Source: CAIXLI01 sp964587125 (GTDB lineage: Bacteria; Pseudomonadota; Alphaproteobacteria; UBA9219). Taken from it: a DNA stretch of 64,000 nt. Positions 42,219-50,942 of the stretch are shown piece after piece. Under the pieces are notes generated by a model that worked only from the letters and a program-made list of their open reading frames with translations, did not search any database and was not told the origin of the DNA. The stretch is from NCBI GenBank assembly GCA_964587125.1, contig CAZPKC010000010.1:1-64000 (forward strand), written 5' to 3'. Made by a program: the position numbers and the translations under genes. Numbering within the stretch: position 1 is the stretch's first letter; the number at the start of each line of letters is the position of its first letter.

Positions 42219-43046
42219 ATGACCGATTTGTCCCAACTGCCCTCTTTGCGCGATGTGCTCGCCCGTTACGATTTGCGCGCGCGCAAATCGCTGGGGCAGC
42301 ATTTTCTATGCGATTTGAACCTACTGCGCCGCATCGTCGGGACGGCGGGCGATTTATCCGGCTGCGCCGTCTTCGAAATCGGCCCGGGACCCGGGGGCTT
42401 GACGCGCTCGCTCGCGGAATCGCAGGCGTCGTGCGTCTTCGCCATAGAAAAAGACCCGCGTTTTATGGGGGCTTTGGAAGAAATCGTCGCGGCGTCGAAA
42501 GGCCACGTTAAGCTTGTCGCAGGCGATGCCCTTAAAATCAATCTTCCGTCGTTGGCTCCCGCGCCCCGCGCGATTGTCTCGAATTTACCTTATAATATCG
42601 GCACGGAACTTCTCTTGGGCTGGCTTAAAGAAATAGACAAATACAGAAGCCTTACCCTTATGTTCCAATCGGAAGTCGTCGACCGTCTGTGCGCCAAGCC
42701 GGGAAGCAAAGCCTATGGGCGTTTGTCCGTCATTGCGCAATTTTGCTGCAACGTGAGCCGGGTTCTCGACGTTCCGGCCGTGGCCTTCACGCCTCCGCCG
42801 AAAGTCGATTCCGCCGTCGTGCATCTCATTCCACGCCAAAACCGCTCAAGGGACATCGATTTCGCCGACATGGAAAGAATAACGGCTTACGCCTTCGGCC
42901 AGCGCCGCAAAATGCTGCGTTCGAGCCTGAAGCCTTTGGGAGGAGAAAATTTACTGAATCGCGCGGGAATCGATCCCACGCTTCGCGCCGAAAACCTGAC
43001 GCTTACTCAGTTCGAAACGCTCGCGCGTCTTGTATCGCCGTCATGA
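42219..43046 (+). CDS. rsmA: 16S rRNA dimethyladenosine transferase
   Basis: About 275 residues, KsgA family, dimethylates A1518 and A1519 of 16S rRNA. Motifs: KSLGQHFLCDLNLLRRIV, FEIGPGPGGLTRSL (SAM site), VSNLPYNIGTELL (catalytic NLPY), FTPPPKVDSAVVHL. Start chosen at 42219, preceded by AAGAG; an ATG at 42171 would add 16 unrelated residues. The 3' end overlaps aroK on the other strand by 44 bases. Confidence 0.93.
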   Translation: MTDLSQLPSLRDVLARYDLRARKSLGQHFLCDLNLLRRIVGTAGDLSGCAVFEIGPGPGGLTRSLAESQASCVFAIEKDPRFMGALEEIVAASKGHVKLVAGDALKINLPSLAPAPRAIVSNLPYNIGTELLLGWLKEIDKYRSLTLMFQSEVVDRLCAKPGSKAYGRLSVIAQFCCNVSRVLDVPAVAFTPPPKVDSAVVHLIPRQNRSRDIDFADMERITAYAFGQRRKMLRSSLKPLGGENLLNRAGIDPTLRAENLTLTQFETLARLVSPS

Positions 43047-43584
43047 TCGTATAGGCATTTTGCAAAACAGGCCGGTCGTCGCAGAAAACGGTCAAATCGG
43101 CTTCGGCATAGACGGACTCGCGTTCGGCGAGGATTTTCTCGAGCCTTTCTTTCGGAGACCCTCCTTTAAGAAGCGGGCGATGCCCGTGATGCGCGACGCG
43201 CTTCAAAAGAATGTCGCGGTCGACCTTGATCCACACGGAAAACGCCGTTTTTTTGACGCGCTCCCGCGTTTCGTCGTCCACGAACGCGCCCCCGCCGAGC
43301 GAAAGAACGCAAACGTCGCCGCCCAAAAGGCGGATGGTGACTTGCCGTTCCAGACGGCGGAATTCGTCCTCGCCGTAATCGGCGAAGATTTGCGCGACGG
43401 AGCATCCGGCCGCCGCCTCGATTTCCGCGTCGGAATCGAAAAAGGGAACGGACAAAAGATCGGCTAACGCGCGGCCCACGCTTGTTTTTCCGGCGCCCAT
43501 CATGCCGATCAGGACGACAGGCTTCGTTAAAGAAAAAGTGTTCAAGATCGATCTTTTCATGCCATAATCTGCCGCTGGAACCAT
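43003..43584 (-). CDS. aroK: Shikimate kinase
   Basis: A 193-residue kinase of the shikimate pathway. Walker A GMMGAGKTSVG (27-37), FFDSDAEIEAAAG (shikimate-binding Asp), FRRLERQV, LSLGGGAFVDDETR and the lid HRPLLKGG fit the family. The start is 43584 or the inner ATG at 43560. The C-terminal 14 codons overlap rsmA convergently. aroB, often next to it, is not here. Confidence 0.93.
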   Translation of the reverse strand: MVPAADYGMKRSILNTFSLTKPVVLIGMMGAGKTSVGRALADLLSVPFFDSDAEIEAAAGCSVAQIFADYGEDEFRRLERQVTIRLLGGDVCVLSLGGGAFVDDETRERVKKTAFSVWIKVDRDILLKRVAHHGHRPLLKGGSPKERLEKILAERESVYAEADLTVFCDDRPVLQNAYTIMTAIQDARAFRTE

Positions 43585-43633
43585 AATCCCAACGGTTCTC
43601 CCGAATATATCTTGAAAAGGCAGGAGTCGAATA

Positions 43634-43780
43634 GTGAATTCACAATCCCTTATTGCCGCGATTGCGGTTTTTTTGCTATTAACGATAGTTTGCGGGGCTT
43701 TATGGCTGTCGAACGCTCGGATAATGCCGCCTGCGCAGAAGATGGAACTGGTTGTGCCTGATGAAAGGCTTCCTCACTAG
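43634..43780 (+). CDS. Small membrane protein, 48 residues
   Basis: GTG start with AGGAG eight bases upstream gives MNSQSLIAAIAVFLLLTIV and a further 29 residues: one hydrophobic helix (about 5-25) followed by a polar tail ending DERLPH. The frame overlaps the next gene by 20 bases, which supports translation. No family recognised. It is too short for most gene finders. Confidence 0.55.
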   Translation: MNSQSLIAAIAVFLLLTIVCGALWLSNARIMPPAQKMELVVPDERLPH

Positions 43781-45551
43781 GTCTTTGGGCCTGTCGCTGA
43801 TTCTCGCCGGAGTGGCGTTTCCGGTCCTTGCCCAAGGCACGGACAGTGCTTACGCGCCCGCCGCCGGAATCGTTTCCTCCAAACCGGCTTTTTCGGGATT
43901 AGCCGTCGAACAATCGGGATCGGCATCGCCCTCTCTTCAACCCCCGTCCGCCGCTTCGGAGGCGGTCAAAACGGACATCCTTGCCATAGAGCCCGTTACG
44001 GCAGCGCCCTTGCCGAACGTCAGTCCCGAATCCATCGGCGAGCAAAATTCGGGAAATCTCGGCTCGGATATGTGGAAAGGCTCGGATCGCGGTGTGGCGA
44101 TGCGCCTGCTTTCGTTTCTTTCGCCCGTCACCTCGCCCGTCCTTAACGATCTGGCCGCGCGTTTATTGACGACGGCCGCGATACCGCCCGAGGGCGAGGC
44201 CGATTCGACGCCGAGCCTGACGTCCCTGCGTGCCGAGAAACTTGTTCTTTTCGGCGACGCGGCCGAGGCGTGGGATTTGGCCAAGCAAGCCGATCCCAAA
44301 TTGATCGACGCCCAAACATTTCATCTTGTCGCGGAAAACGCGCTTCTCGGCGGCGACGAAAGCGTCTGCGCCCAGGCCCCCGATTTCGCCAAAGCGCATG
44401 TCGGCGCCGATTGGCAGGAATTTCTGATCCTGTGCCGCCTGCGCGCCAAGGACAACCAATCGGCGCAAGTGGCCTTGGACGTTTTCCGCGCCGAAGACGG
44501 CCGTGACAGCGTGTTTTTGAACGTTGCCGACAAAAACATTTTGGGCGGCAGCAAAACCTTACCCTCTTCGTTGACGCCTTTGACACCCCTGACGCTGGCT
44601 TTGCTGCAGACGGCCAATCTGCCCTTGCCCAGCTCTCTTTTCGCGCACGCGGAGTATTCGATGGCCTCCGCGTTGCTGCGTCTTCCGGCGCAGCAGGACG
44701 GCGCGAAACTGGCCTTGGCCGAAAACGCGGCGCAAAGAGGCCTTGTTAAAATCTCCCAGCTTGAAGCCGTCTACCGCGCGGTTGATTTTTCTCCCGAAGC
44801 GCTGGCATCGCCTTTGACGTCGGCCGAAAGTGGCGCGCGCCTGCGCGCCCTTTTATTCAACGCTTCGGAAGCAGCAAAAGACGCCGCCGCGAAAATCGTT
44901 CTTGCAGGCCGCTTCGCGCAGACGGCTCCGCCCGAATTCTTGAACGGCGCGGGAGGCGTCCTTGCCGCCATGTTGGGCGACATCAAGCCCGACCCCGCGT
45001 TTGTCAAGGAAGCGGCCGCCGTGGCGCGCCTTTATATGCTGGGCGGCAAAATCGAGGCGGCGCAGGAATGGCTTAAGTTTGCGGAAGACAGCGGGCTTTG
45101 CGACGACGATATACAAGCCTTTTGGCCGCAGTTCGCGCTCGGAGGGATCGAAGCCGAGAACGCCTATGACGCCGATTTCCGCAAATGGCTCGACGGGGCT
45201 TCGAAAACGTCCGACGAGCCAACGATGCGCCATCTCGTCGAACCCATCCTTCTTTTTCTCGACGCGGCGGGTAAGCCCGTTCCCGAAAACGCGTGGGCGC
45301 AGGTTTTATCGGCATTTTCCAACGAGAAGAAAATCGCTTTTCCGACGCTTCTTTTTGAAAAAATGCGCGCGGCGGCATCCGCCCACAGACGCGCCGAAAC
45401 CGTTTTGCTGGCTGAGGCGCTGGCGAGCGATGGCGCTCTTTCCTTGCCGGCCGCGCTCGGCATCGTCCATAGCTTGCGCCAGGCCGGATTCGAAAACGAA
45501 GCGTCCCTTTTCGCGCGGCAGGCTATAGCCCTCCTTTCCAAGGATAATTGA
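43761..45551 (+). CDS. Large exported alpha-solenoid-like hypothetical protein
   Basis: About 596 residues with a signal peptide ending FPVLAQ. The rest is mainly Ala/Leu-rich helices (for example FGDAAEAWDLAKQADPKLID; LYMLGGKIEAAQEWLKFAED), in a pattern like TPR or similar helical repeats. It probably faces the periplasm. A similar protein lies before xerD in related genomes, as far as I recall. Start at ATG 43761 rather than TTG 43752. Its stop overlaps the xerD start (TGATG). Confidence 0.6.
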   Translation: MKGFLTRSLGLSLILAGVAFPVLAQGTDSAYAPAAGIVSSKPAFSGLAVEQSGSASPSLQPPSAASEAVKTDILAIEPVTAAPLPNVSPESIGEQNSGNLGSDMWKGSDRGVAMRLLSFLSPVTSPVLNDLAARLLTTAAIPPEGEADSTPSLTSLRAEKLVLFGDAAEAWDLAKQADPKLIDAQTFHLVAENALLGGDESVCAQAPDFAKAHVGADWQEFLILCRLRAKDNQSAQVALDVFRAEDGRDSVFLNVADKNILGGSKTLPSSLTPLTPLTLALLQTANLPLPSSLFAHAEYSMASALLRLPAQQDGAKLALAENAAQRGLVKISQLEAVYRAVDFSPEALASPLTSAESGARLRALLFNASEAAKDAAAKIVLAGRFAQTAPPEFLNGAGGVLAAMLGDIKPDPAFVKEAAAVARLYMLGGKIEAAQEWLKFAEDSGLCDDDIQAFWPQFALGGIEAENAYDADFRKWLDGASKTSDEPTMRHLVEPILLFLDAAGKPVPENAWAQVLSAFSNEKKIAFPTLLFEKMRAAASAHRRAETVLLAEALASDGALSLPAALGIVHSLRQAGFENEASLFARQAIALLSKDN

Positions 45552-46486
45552 TGCCCAGAAAGCCAGCCCCTCTCATCATATATTCTAATGGCATGGTGGG
45601 TGCGTTTCTCGACATGATGCTGGCCGAGCGAAACGCATCGCCCAATACGCGCGCCGCGTACGCGCGCGATCTTTCCGACGCCGCGAAATTTCTGGCGCGC
45701 AAGAAGATCGATTTGGCTGACGCCAATGAAGAAGATTTGCGCGATTATTTCCGCAAGCAAAAAGTCGCGGCCAAAACACAAGCCCGCCGCCTATCGGCTT
45801 TGCGCCAGTTTTTCCGTTTCCTTTGTTCGGAATACAAGCGCAAGGAAGACCCGACCCGTTCGATCGACGCGCCGAAACTGGGAAGGTCTTTACCGAAATA
45901 CTTGAGCGAAAAGGAAGTCGGCAACCTGTTGAAAAAGGTCGCAAATTATCCGGGAAACGAAGGCTTGCGCCTGCGTGCGATGCTCGAGCTTCTTTACGCG
46001 GCGGGATTGCGCGTGACAGAGCTGGTCGGCTTGCCCGTTTTGGCCATCCAGTTCGACCGGTGCGTGGTTTTGGTCAAGGGCAAAGGCGGCAAGGAGCGCG
46101 TCGTGCCTTTGGGCGAGCCGGCATTGAAAGCCGTTCTGGAGTGGCTGCCTGCGCGTAAAAAAATGCTGGGAGACAAGCGCGCGTCGCCTTATCTTTTTCC
46201 GTCCCCTTTGCGCCCGAACGCGCCGATGACGCGGCAAAGGCTTTTTCAACTTTTGAAGGAACTGGCCTTGGCTTCCAATCTCGACCCTAAGCGCTTGAGC
46301 CCGCACGTCGTTCGCCACGCTTTCGCGACGCATCTGATCGAACACGGAGCCGATTTGCGGAGCGTTCAAAGCATGCTGGGCCACGCCGATATCGCCACGA
46401 CGCAAATTTACACGCACATGGCGGGCGACCGTTTGGCGCGAACGGTCGCCGAACATCATCCTCTCTCAAAAGGGAACGCCCGATGA
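45551..46486 (+). CDS. xerD: Site-specific tyrosine recombinase XerD
   Basis: About 311 residues. The N-terminal SAM-like domain has SPNTRAAYARDL; the catalytic set is AAGLRVTEL (Arg), GKGGKERVVPL (Lys), LSPHVVRHAFATHLI (HxxR), LGHADIATTQIYTHM (His, Tyr). With XerC (not in the window) it resolves chromosome dimers at dif. The start overlaps the previous stop (TGATG). Confidence 0.9.
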   Translation: MPRKPAPLIIYSNGMVGAFLDMMLAERNASPNTRAAYARDLSDAAKFLARKKIDLADANEEDLRDYFRKQKVAAKTQARRLSALRQFFRFLCSEYKRKEDPTRSIDAPKLGRSLPKYLSEKEVGNLLKKVANYPGNEGLRLRAMLELLYAAGLRVTELVGLPVLAIQFDRCVVLVKGKGGKERVVPLGEPALKAVLEWLPARKKMLGDKRASPYLFPSPLRPNAPMTRQRLFQLLKELALASNLDPKRLSPHVVRHAFATHLIEHGADLRSVQSMLGHADIATTQIYTHMAGDRLARTVAEHHPLSKGNAR

Positions 46487-47109
46487 TCAAACCGCATCTG
46501 CGCGACGGCGCGGCTTTTTCGGGAATGACAATAGGGATTCTAGGCGGATCATTTAATCCCGCGCACGACGGGCATATGGCCATGAGCCTTTACGCGTTAA
46601 AGCATATGAAGCTGGATCAAATCTGGTGGCTTGTCAGCCCGCAAAGCCCCCTCAAGCCAAGCAAGGATATGGCGGAACTCCCAAAACGCATGCAAAAAGC
46701 CCAAGGCCTCGCCGTTCATCCAAGGTTTGTCGTGACGGATTTGGAAACGGTTTTGGGAACAAAATATACGGCGGACACCCTGCGCCTTTTGAAGCTCCGG
46801 TTTCCCCGCGCGCGTTTTGTCTGGCTGATGGGAGCTGATAATCTCAGGCAAATTCCGCGCTGGCAAAGCTGGCAGGACATCTTTCGCCTTGTTCCCGTTG
46901 CCGTTTTTCGCCGCCCCGGGTATCCCGCAGGGCGCGGGCTCGGGAAGGCCGCAATAAGGTTCGCATCCGCGTGGCGTCCGCCCGCGGAAGGAAAAAAAAT
47001 GGCCCGATGCGCGCGGAATCGCTTGCCAGCATGGATTATTTTGGACAATAAGCTGAACTATACGTCGGCAACGAAAATCAGGAAGGAAAACCCCTCGTGG
47101 CAAAGTTGA
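46483..47109 (+). CDS. nadD: Nicotinate-nucleotide adenylyltransferase
   Basis: A 208-residue enzyme of NAD synthesis. GILGGSFNPAHDGH (18-31) holds the nucleotide-binding HxGH; WLVSPQSPLK, FVWLMGADNL and the C-terminal TSATKIR follow the family. Starts inside the end of xerD and overlaps rsfS by 13 bases, consistent with the nadD-rsfS-rlmH unit known in many bacteria. Confidence 0.93.
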   Translation: MIKPHLRDGAAFSGMTIGILGGSFNPAHDGHMAMSLYALKHMKLDQIWWLVSPQSPLKPSKDMAELPKRMQKAQGLAVHPRFVVTDLETVLGTKYTADTLRLLKLRFPRARFVWLMGADNLRQIPRWQSWQDIFRLVPVAVFRRPGYPAGRGLGKAAIRFASAWRPPAEGKKMARCARNRLPAWIILDNKLNYTSATKIRKENPSWQS

Positions 47110-47558
47110 AGAAAAAATCGAAAACGAAAATAAAAAAGCTTGTAGCGAAAAAATCGCGCGTCAAGAAAGCTGCGGCTAAAAAAGCGCAACCGCGCGTTAA
47201 GAAAAATTTGCCGAGACCGTCAGGCATCCCCGAAAAAATGCTTGCGGCGGCGTTGAGGGTTCTGGACGAACGGCAGGCCGATGAAATCGTTTCCGTCTCC
47301 TTGGCGGGGCGCAGCGCGCTGGCGGATTACATGATCCTTGCGTCGGGCCGCGCGGGGCGGCAAATCGTCGCGCTGGCCGACCATCTGCGCGAGGCGTTTT
47401 TCAAGCTTGGCGCGCGTTCCGTGAACGTCGAAGGGCAAGAGGACGCAAACTGGGTGCTGGTCGATGCGGGCGACGTCATCGTTCATTTGTTCCTTCCCGA
47501 AGTCCGTAAATACTACGATCTCGATTCGCTATGGCGCAGAAAGCCGGCGAAAAAATGA
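47097..47558 (+). CDS. rsfS: Ribosomal silencing factor RsfS with Lys-rich extension
   Basis: A 153-residue protein. The RsfS domain occupies about residues 45-148: VLDERQADEIVSVSLAG, ADYMILASGRAGRQIVALAD, NVEGQEDANWVLVDAGDVIVHLF, RKYYDLDSLW. It binds uL14 and blocks subunit joining in poor growth. The first ~38 residues are almost all Lys, Ala and Arg, an extension not found in most RsfS. The GTG start at 47097 has AAGGA a little far upstream. Confidence 0.9.
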   Translation: MAKLKKKSKTKIKKLVAKKSRVKKAAAKKAQPRVKKNLPRPSGIPEKMLAAALRVLDERQADEIVSVSLAGRSALADYMILASGRAGRQIVALADHLREAFFKLGARSVNVEGQEDANWVLVDAGDVIVHLFLPEVRKYYDLDSLWRRKPAKK

Positions 47559-48010
47559 AGATTACCGTCCTTGCCATCGGCAAATCGAAAGGCTTCGAGG
47601 CCGAGGGAGCGGCGGAATATCAAAAACGCCTCGGCGCCTCGGTTATCGTGCGCGACTTCGCCGCGTCGAAATCCTTGCCTCCGGCGGAGACGCAAAAAGC
47701 CGAAGCGCAGCTTTTGCTTAAAGCGATTCCCTCCAAAAGCTTCGTCGTTTTGCTGGACGAACGCGGAGCGAACTTCTCGAGCCGCGAGTTCGCCGCGAAA
47801 CTCTCCACGTGGCAGGATCAGGGAGTAAACGATCTGGTTTTCATCATCGGCGGCGCAGACGGCGCGACCGAAGACGTATGCAAAAGGGCAAATTTTACTT
47901 TATCTTTCGGGCGGTTAACATGGCCGCATCGCCTTGCACGCGTGATGCTTCTCGAGCAAATCTACCGCGCGCGACAGATTATTGCGGGACATCCCTATCA
48001 TAGGGATTAG
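47555..48010 (+). CDS. rlmH: 23S rRNA pseudouridine-1915 N3-methyltransferase
   Basis: A 151-residue SPOUT enzyme. It starts at 47555 (ATGA overlap with rsfS). The knot region is VFIIGGADGATEDV and LSFGRLTWPHRLARVMLLEQIYRA, ending in GHPYHRD, the C-terminal His-rich tail of the family. Its stop overlaps the end of ihfB by four bases. Confidence 0.93.
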   Translation: MKITVLAIGKSKGFEAEGAAEYQKRLGASVIVRDFAASKSLPPAETQKAEAQLLLKAIPSKSFVVLLDERGANFSSREFAAKLSTWQDQGVNDLVFIIGGADGATEDVCKRANFTLSFGRLTWPHRLARVMLLEQIYRARQIIAGHPYHRD

Positions 48011-48303
48011 TCGCTCGTGCCTTCGATGCCGTTCAGCCGGTCGCGGAGCTGCTTGCCGGTTTTGAAGAACGGCACGAATTTCTCGGATACGGAAACGGTA
48101 GCACCGGTGCGCGGGTTGCGCCCTTGGCGCGCTTCGCGCTGTTTGACCGAGAACGCGCCGAATCCGCGCAACTCGACGCGACTGTTACGCGCCAAGGCGT
48201 TGGATATTTCGTCGAAAACGGTATTGACGATGCGTTCGATATCGCGCTGGAGAAGGTGCGGATATTTTTCGGCGAGTTGCAAAATCAGGTCGGACTTTGT
48301 CAT
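48007..48303 (-). CDS. ihfB: Integration host factor beta subunit-like protein (HU/IHF)
   Basis: A 98-residue DNA-bending protein: MTKSDLILQLAEKYPHL, ELRGFGAFSVKQREARQGRNPRTG (beta-arm with the intercalating Pro), and VSVSEKFVPFFKTGKQLRDRL. The IHF-beta features (R-E-A-R-x-G-R-N-P) are clear. In related genomes ihfB follows rpsA; here three kb of accessory genes lies between them. Confidence 0.9.
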   Translation of the reverse strand: MTKSDLILQLAEKYPHLLQRDIERIVNTVFDEISNALARNSRVELRGFGAFSVKQREARQGRNPRTGATVSVSEKFVPFFKTGKQLRDRLNGIEGTSD

Positions 48304-48493
48304 GGGCTAACCCTCGGACAAAAAAGGGGAAACGCGAGTCGCATGTAAAAGGTGCCAAACTCGCCTCGCCAAGTCAAGGGTGACTTTTGATAACCCTTTG
48401 GCCCTTATACGCTTTTCCAAAGCTTTAACGCTTGGCCTAAATATGCTTTGCTGCGAAACCTTTTCTGAAAGCAGATAAAGATAGGGCAAAGGT

Positions 48494-49180
48494 ATGAAAG
48501 ACGAAGAATCTTTGCGGAAATATTACGCTTCGCGGGCCAAGGAATACGATAATCTCTACGCCATACCGGAATATCAAGCCGATTTCAGGCTTATGGAAAG
48601 CTGCGTTTCCGAGCTTTTTTCGGGCAAACGCGTTTTGGAGATTGCTTGCGGGACGGGTTACTGGACGCAGTTTATTGCGCCCCAGGCTTCCAACGTCGTC
48701 GCGATCGATATGGCGCAAGAAACCCTGGATATCGCCAAAAGCCGGAAGGGGTTGGAAAGCGTCAATTTCCGGATCGCGGACGCTTACGCGTTGCCCGACG
48801 ACCTGAGGTTTTTCGACGCGGCCTTTGCGGGGCATTGGCTGTCGCATGTGCCGCGCAAAAGGCTGCGTCCATTTTTGACCGGCCTTCACGCGAAGCTGGA
48901 ATCCGGATCGCCGGTTCTGTTTGCGTACAACCCCGTGTGTTTTCTGGACAATGTTTACAGCGAAGGCCACAGCACGCCGATTGCGGAAACGGATGATGAG
49001 GGAAACACTTATCAATTTCGAACGCTTCGCGACGGCACAACGCATCGCGTTCTGAAAAACTTTCCCTCGGAAAGCGAATTAACGGCAATGATCGAAGGAA
49101 TAGGAAAAAACGCCCATTATCGAGCATTCAAATATTATTGGATGTTTTGGTATGAGGCGACGCAAAAACCGGAGATTTAG
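48494..49180 (+). CDS. Class I SAM-dependent methyltransferase
   Basis: A 228-residue methyltransferase with motif I VLEIACGTGYWTQF, motif II VVAIDMAQETLDIA, and FDAAFAGHWLSHVPRKRL. It resembles small-molecule methyltransferases; substrate unknown. It stands between ihfB and the transporter gene, converging with the latter by a four-base overlap. Confidence 0.85.
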   Translation: MKDEESLRKYYASRAKEYDNLYAIPEYQADFRLMESCVSELFSGKRVLEIACGTGYWTQFIAPQASNVVAIDMAQETLDIAKSRKGLESVNFRIADAYALPDDLRFFDAAFAGHWLSHVPRKRLRPFLTGLHAKLESGSPVLFAYNPVCFLDNVYSEGHSTPIAETDDEGNTYQFRTLRDGTTHRVLKNFPSESELTAMIEGIGKNAHYRAFKYYWMFWYEATQKPEI

Positions 49181-50085
49181 GCGGGAAATTTTTTTGAAAA
49201 ACGATCGATAGCGGGCTGAAAAAAGAGAGGCAGAAAAGCCCAAACGAATTCCCCTGCCAAAGTCGTTAATACGGTTCTTTCGTCGAAATAAAGAAGGGCA
49301 AGACCGATTCCAAGCGCAATGTTGTTGAACGCGGAACAGGCGCCATAGGCAATGCGGTCGGCGCGCGGGCTTTTGACGGCAAAACCTAAAATCGTGGCCA
49401 AAGCGAAAAACGCGGCGACCTCGAGAACAAGGAGAAGGATCTCTCGCGGATGCGCGAGAATGTACTCTTGTTTTTTTGCAAAAACGGTGAAGTAGATAAG
49501 GCAGACAAGAAGAACCGTGGACGAACGGCCGTGGTTTTCGCAAAATTCCTTGAAGCGAGGACGTTTACGCAAAGGCAGATAAAAAACGCCGGGCAAAAGG
49601 ATGCAAAGCACTAAAGTTTGCAACATAGCGCCGATAGGTAAAGCGATCGTCTGGTGCCCCAGCAAACCGAAAGCGGCGGGAATGGCGAACACGCTTGCAA
49701 TGCTGCTGACGATGGTGATGACAAAAGCCAACGCGACGTTTCCGTTGTAAAAATTCGTGAAAGCAGGGGATGCCGCGCCAGCCGGACATAGGGCGATAAG
49801 AAGAATGGCCGTTGCAAGCTCAGGCGCTAAAGGACGAAGAGCAGCCCATAGCGCAACGGGGATTAAGAGATAGCGTAAAACGCAAAAGGCGGCTAGCCGA
49901 TAAGAAAGAACCGCGTGAAGCGGCGTGTTGATTTTGAAACACGCCAAGAACATCATAAGCGACAACGCGAGGATAATGACGGCGTCGGGGATAAGGTTTC
50001 CGTAAGGAAAGGCAAGGCCTGCAACGACGGCCGAAATCATGAAAAAGCTGGGATGGCTTTCGATAAAATTTTTGGGTTTTTCCAT
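49177..50085 (-). CDS. Bile acid:sodium symporter-like (BASS) transporter
   Basis: A 302-residue protein with about nine hydrophobic segments and the BASS signature CPAGAASPAFTNFYNGNVALA in the middle. The C-terminal half has the matching repeat (ACSAFNNIALGIGLALL). The substrate could be an organic anion, but this cannot be set from the sequence. Confidence 0.75.
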   Translation of the reverse strand: MEKPKNFIESHPSFFMISAVVAGLAFPYGNLIPDAVIILALSLMMFLACFKINTPLHAVLSYRLAAFCVLRYLLIPVALWAALRPLAPELATAILLIALCPAGAASPAFTNFYNGNVALAFVITIVSSIASVFAIPAAFGLLGHQTIALPIGAMLQTLVLCILLPGVFYLPLRKRPRFKEFCENHGRSSTVLLVCLIYFTVFAKKQEYILAHPREILLLVLEVAAFFALATILGFAVKSPRADRIAYGACSAFNNIALGIGLALLYFDERTVLTTLAGEFVWAFLPLFFQPAIDRFSKKFPA

Positions 50086-50192
50086 GAATTTCCCGTCCGT
50101 ATGCGGCCATCCTATTGGTTCAGCCGGAAAAAGCTACTTTAAAACAAAAGCCGCCGGAGTCTTAAGAAACGAGTCCGTCAATCTCCATTTCC

Positions 50193-50825
50193 TCAGTCGA
50201 ACGGCGAGGCTTTGGACCACATGAACTCGAACTGCGCGCGATAGGTATCGGCAAGCGGTTGGCTTTTGACGATAAGAACTTCGCGCACGGGCAATCTGAA
50301 AAACGCGACGCGGTTTCCGTACACTACGTAGGCGATGATTCCGATAACCCCTTCCGGCAACCAACGATAAGTCTTTTTATCGCCTAAAAAAGTCGTCGTG
50401 CTTTTGAGCACAAGGCCCCGTTCGCAGGACCCGACTTTTTTCATGTGGCGAAAATAGCGTTTCATCTCGCTAGCATCCGCCTCGGTCCAACAATCGTCGT
50501 CCGGCGAGCAAAAAAGCAATTCATCCTGAGGGCCGCGTAGAAACGGCAACTGGTCGTCCATCAGGCGGCGCATGAGGTCAGGCCCCTCGAAGCGCACGAC
50601 CTCGAAGGTTTCATCTTTGATTTCAACGCCGCGCGTTCCGCGAAAACGCACTCCGGCTTCCTCAAAGGTTGCCTTAATCCGTTCCAATGTAGAAACGCGC
50701 GGCTCGTTCTGATCAGTTTCGATTTTGTTGATCGCGTTCACGTGCAGGCCGCAATTCTTTGCCAGCTTGCTCTGCGTCCAATCGAGCAACGCCCGCGCTG
50801 CCTTTATCTGCCGTGAAGAAATCAT
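50193..50825 (-). CDS. XRE regulator with C-terminal effector-like domain, copy A
   Basis: A 210-residue regulator. An XRE HTH is at about residues 4-55 (IKAARALLDWTQSKLAKNCG). A C-terminal domain (about 80-208) ends with YRWLPEGVIGIIAYVVYG and a TYRAQFEFMW signature. This domain is shared with the protein at 53774-54415, and its layout recalls the PLD-like effector domain of TrmB-type and other sugar-responsive regulators. It is divergent from the gene at 50943, with a palindrome in between. Confidence 0.75.
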   Translation of the reverse strand: MISSRQIKAARALLDWTQSKLAKNCGLHVNAINKIETDQNEPRVSTLERIKATFEEAGVRFRGTRGVEIKDETFEVVRFEGPDLMRRLMDDQLPFLRGPQDELLFCSPDDDCWTEADASEMKRYFRHMKKVGSCERGLVLKSTTTFLGDKKTYRWLPEGVIGIIAYVVYGNRVAFFRLPVREVLIVKSQPLADTYRAQFEFMWSKASPFD

Positions 50826-50851
50826 TCTTCCTCCTTTGGAAAAGTGTTTTT

Positions 50852-50869
50852 ATCATACTATAATATGAT
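50852..50869. promoter_or_regulatory. Palindromic operator-like site, module A
   Basis: ATCATA-N6-TATGAT, perfect 6-base arms, 27 bases upstream of the XRE copy A start and inside the divergent gap to 50943. The inner CTATAA is -10-like, so binding would block transcription. Assignment to the XRE protein is inference. Confidence 0.5.
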
Positions 50870-50942
50870 TTTAATTGCAATTACCGGAATAAAAAATTAG
50901 CATACACACATTGGAGGGCTTACTTTTTTAAAGGAGGATATT

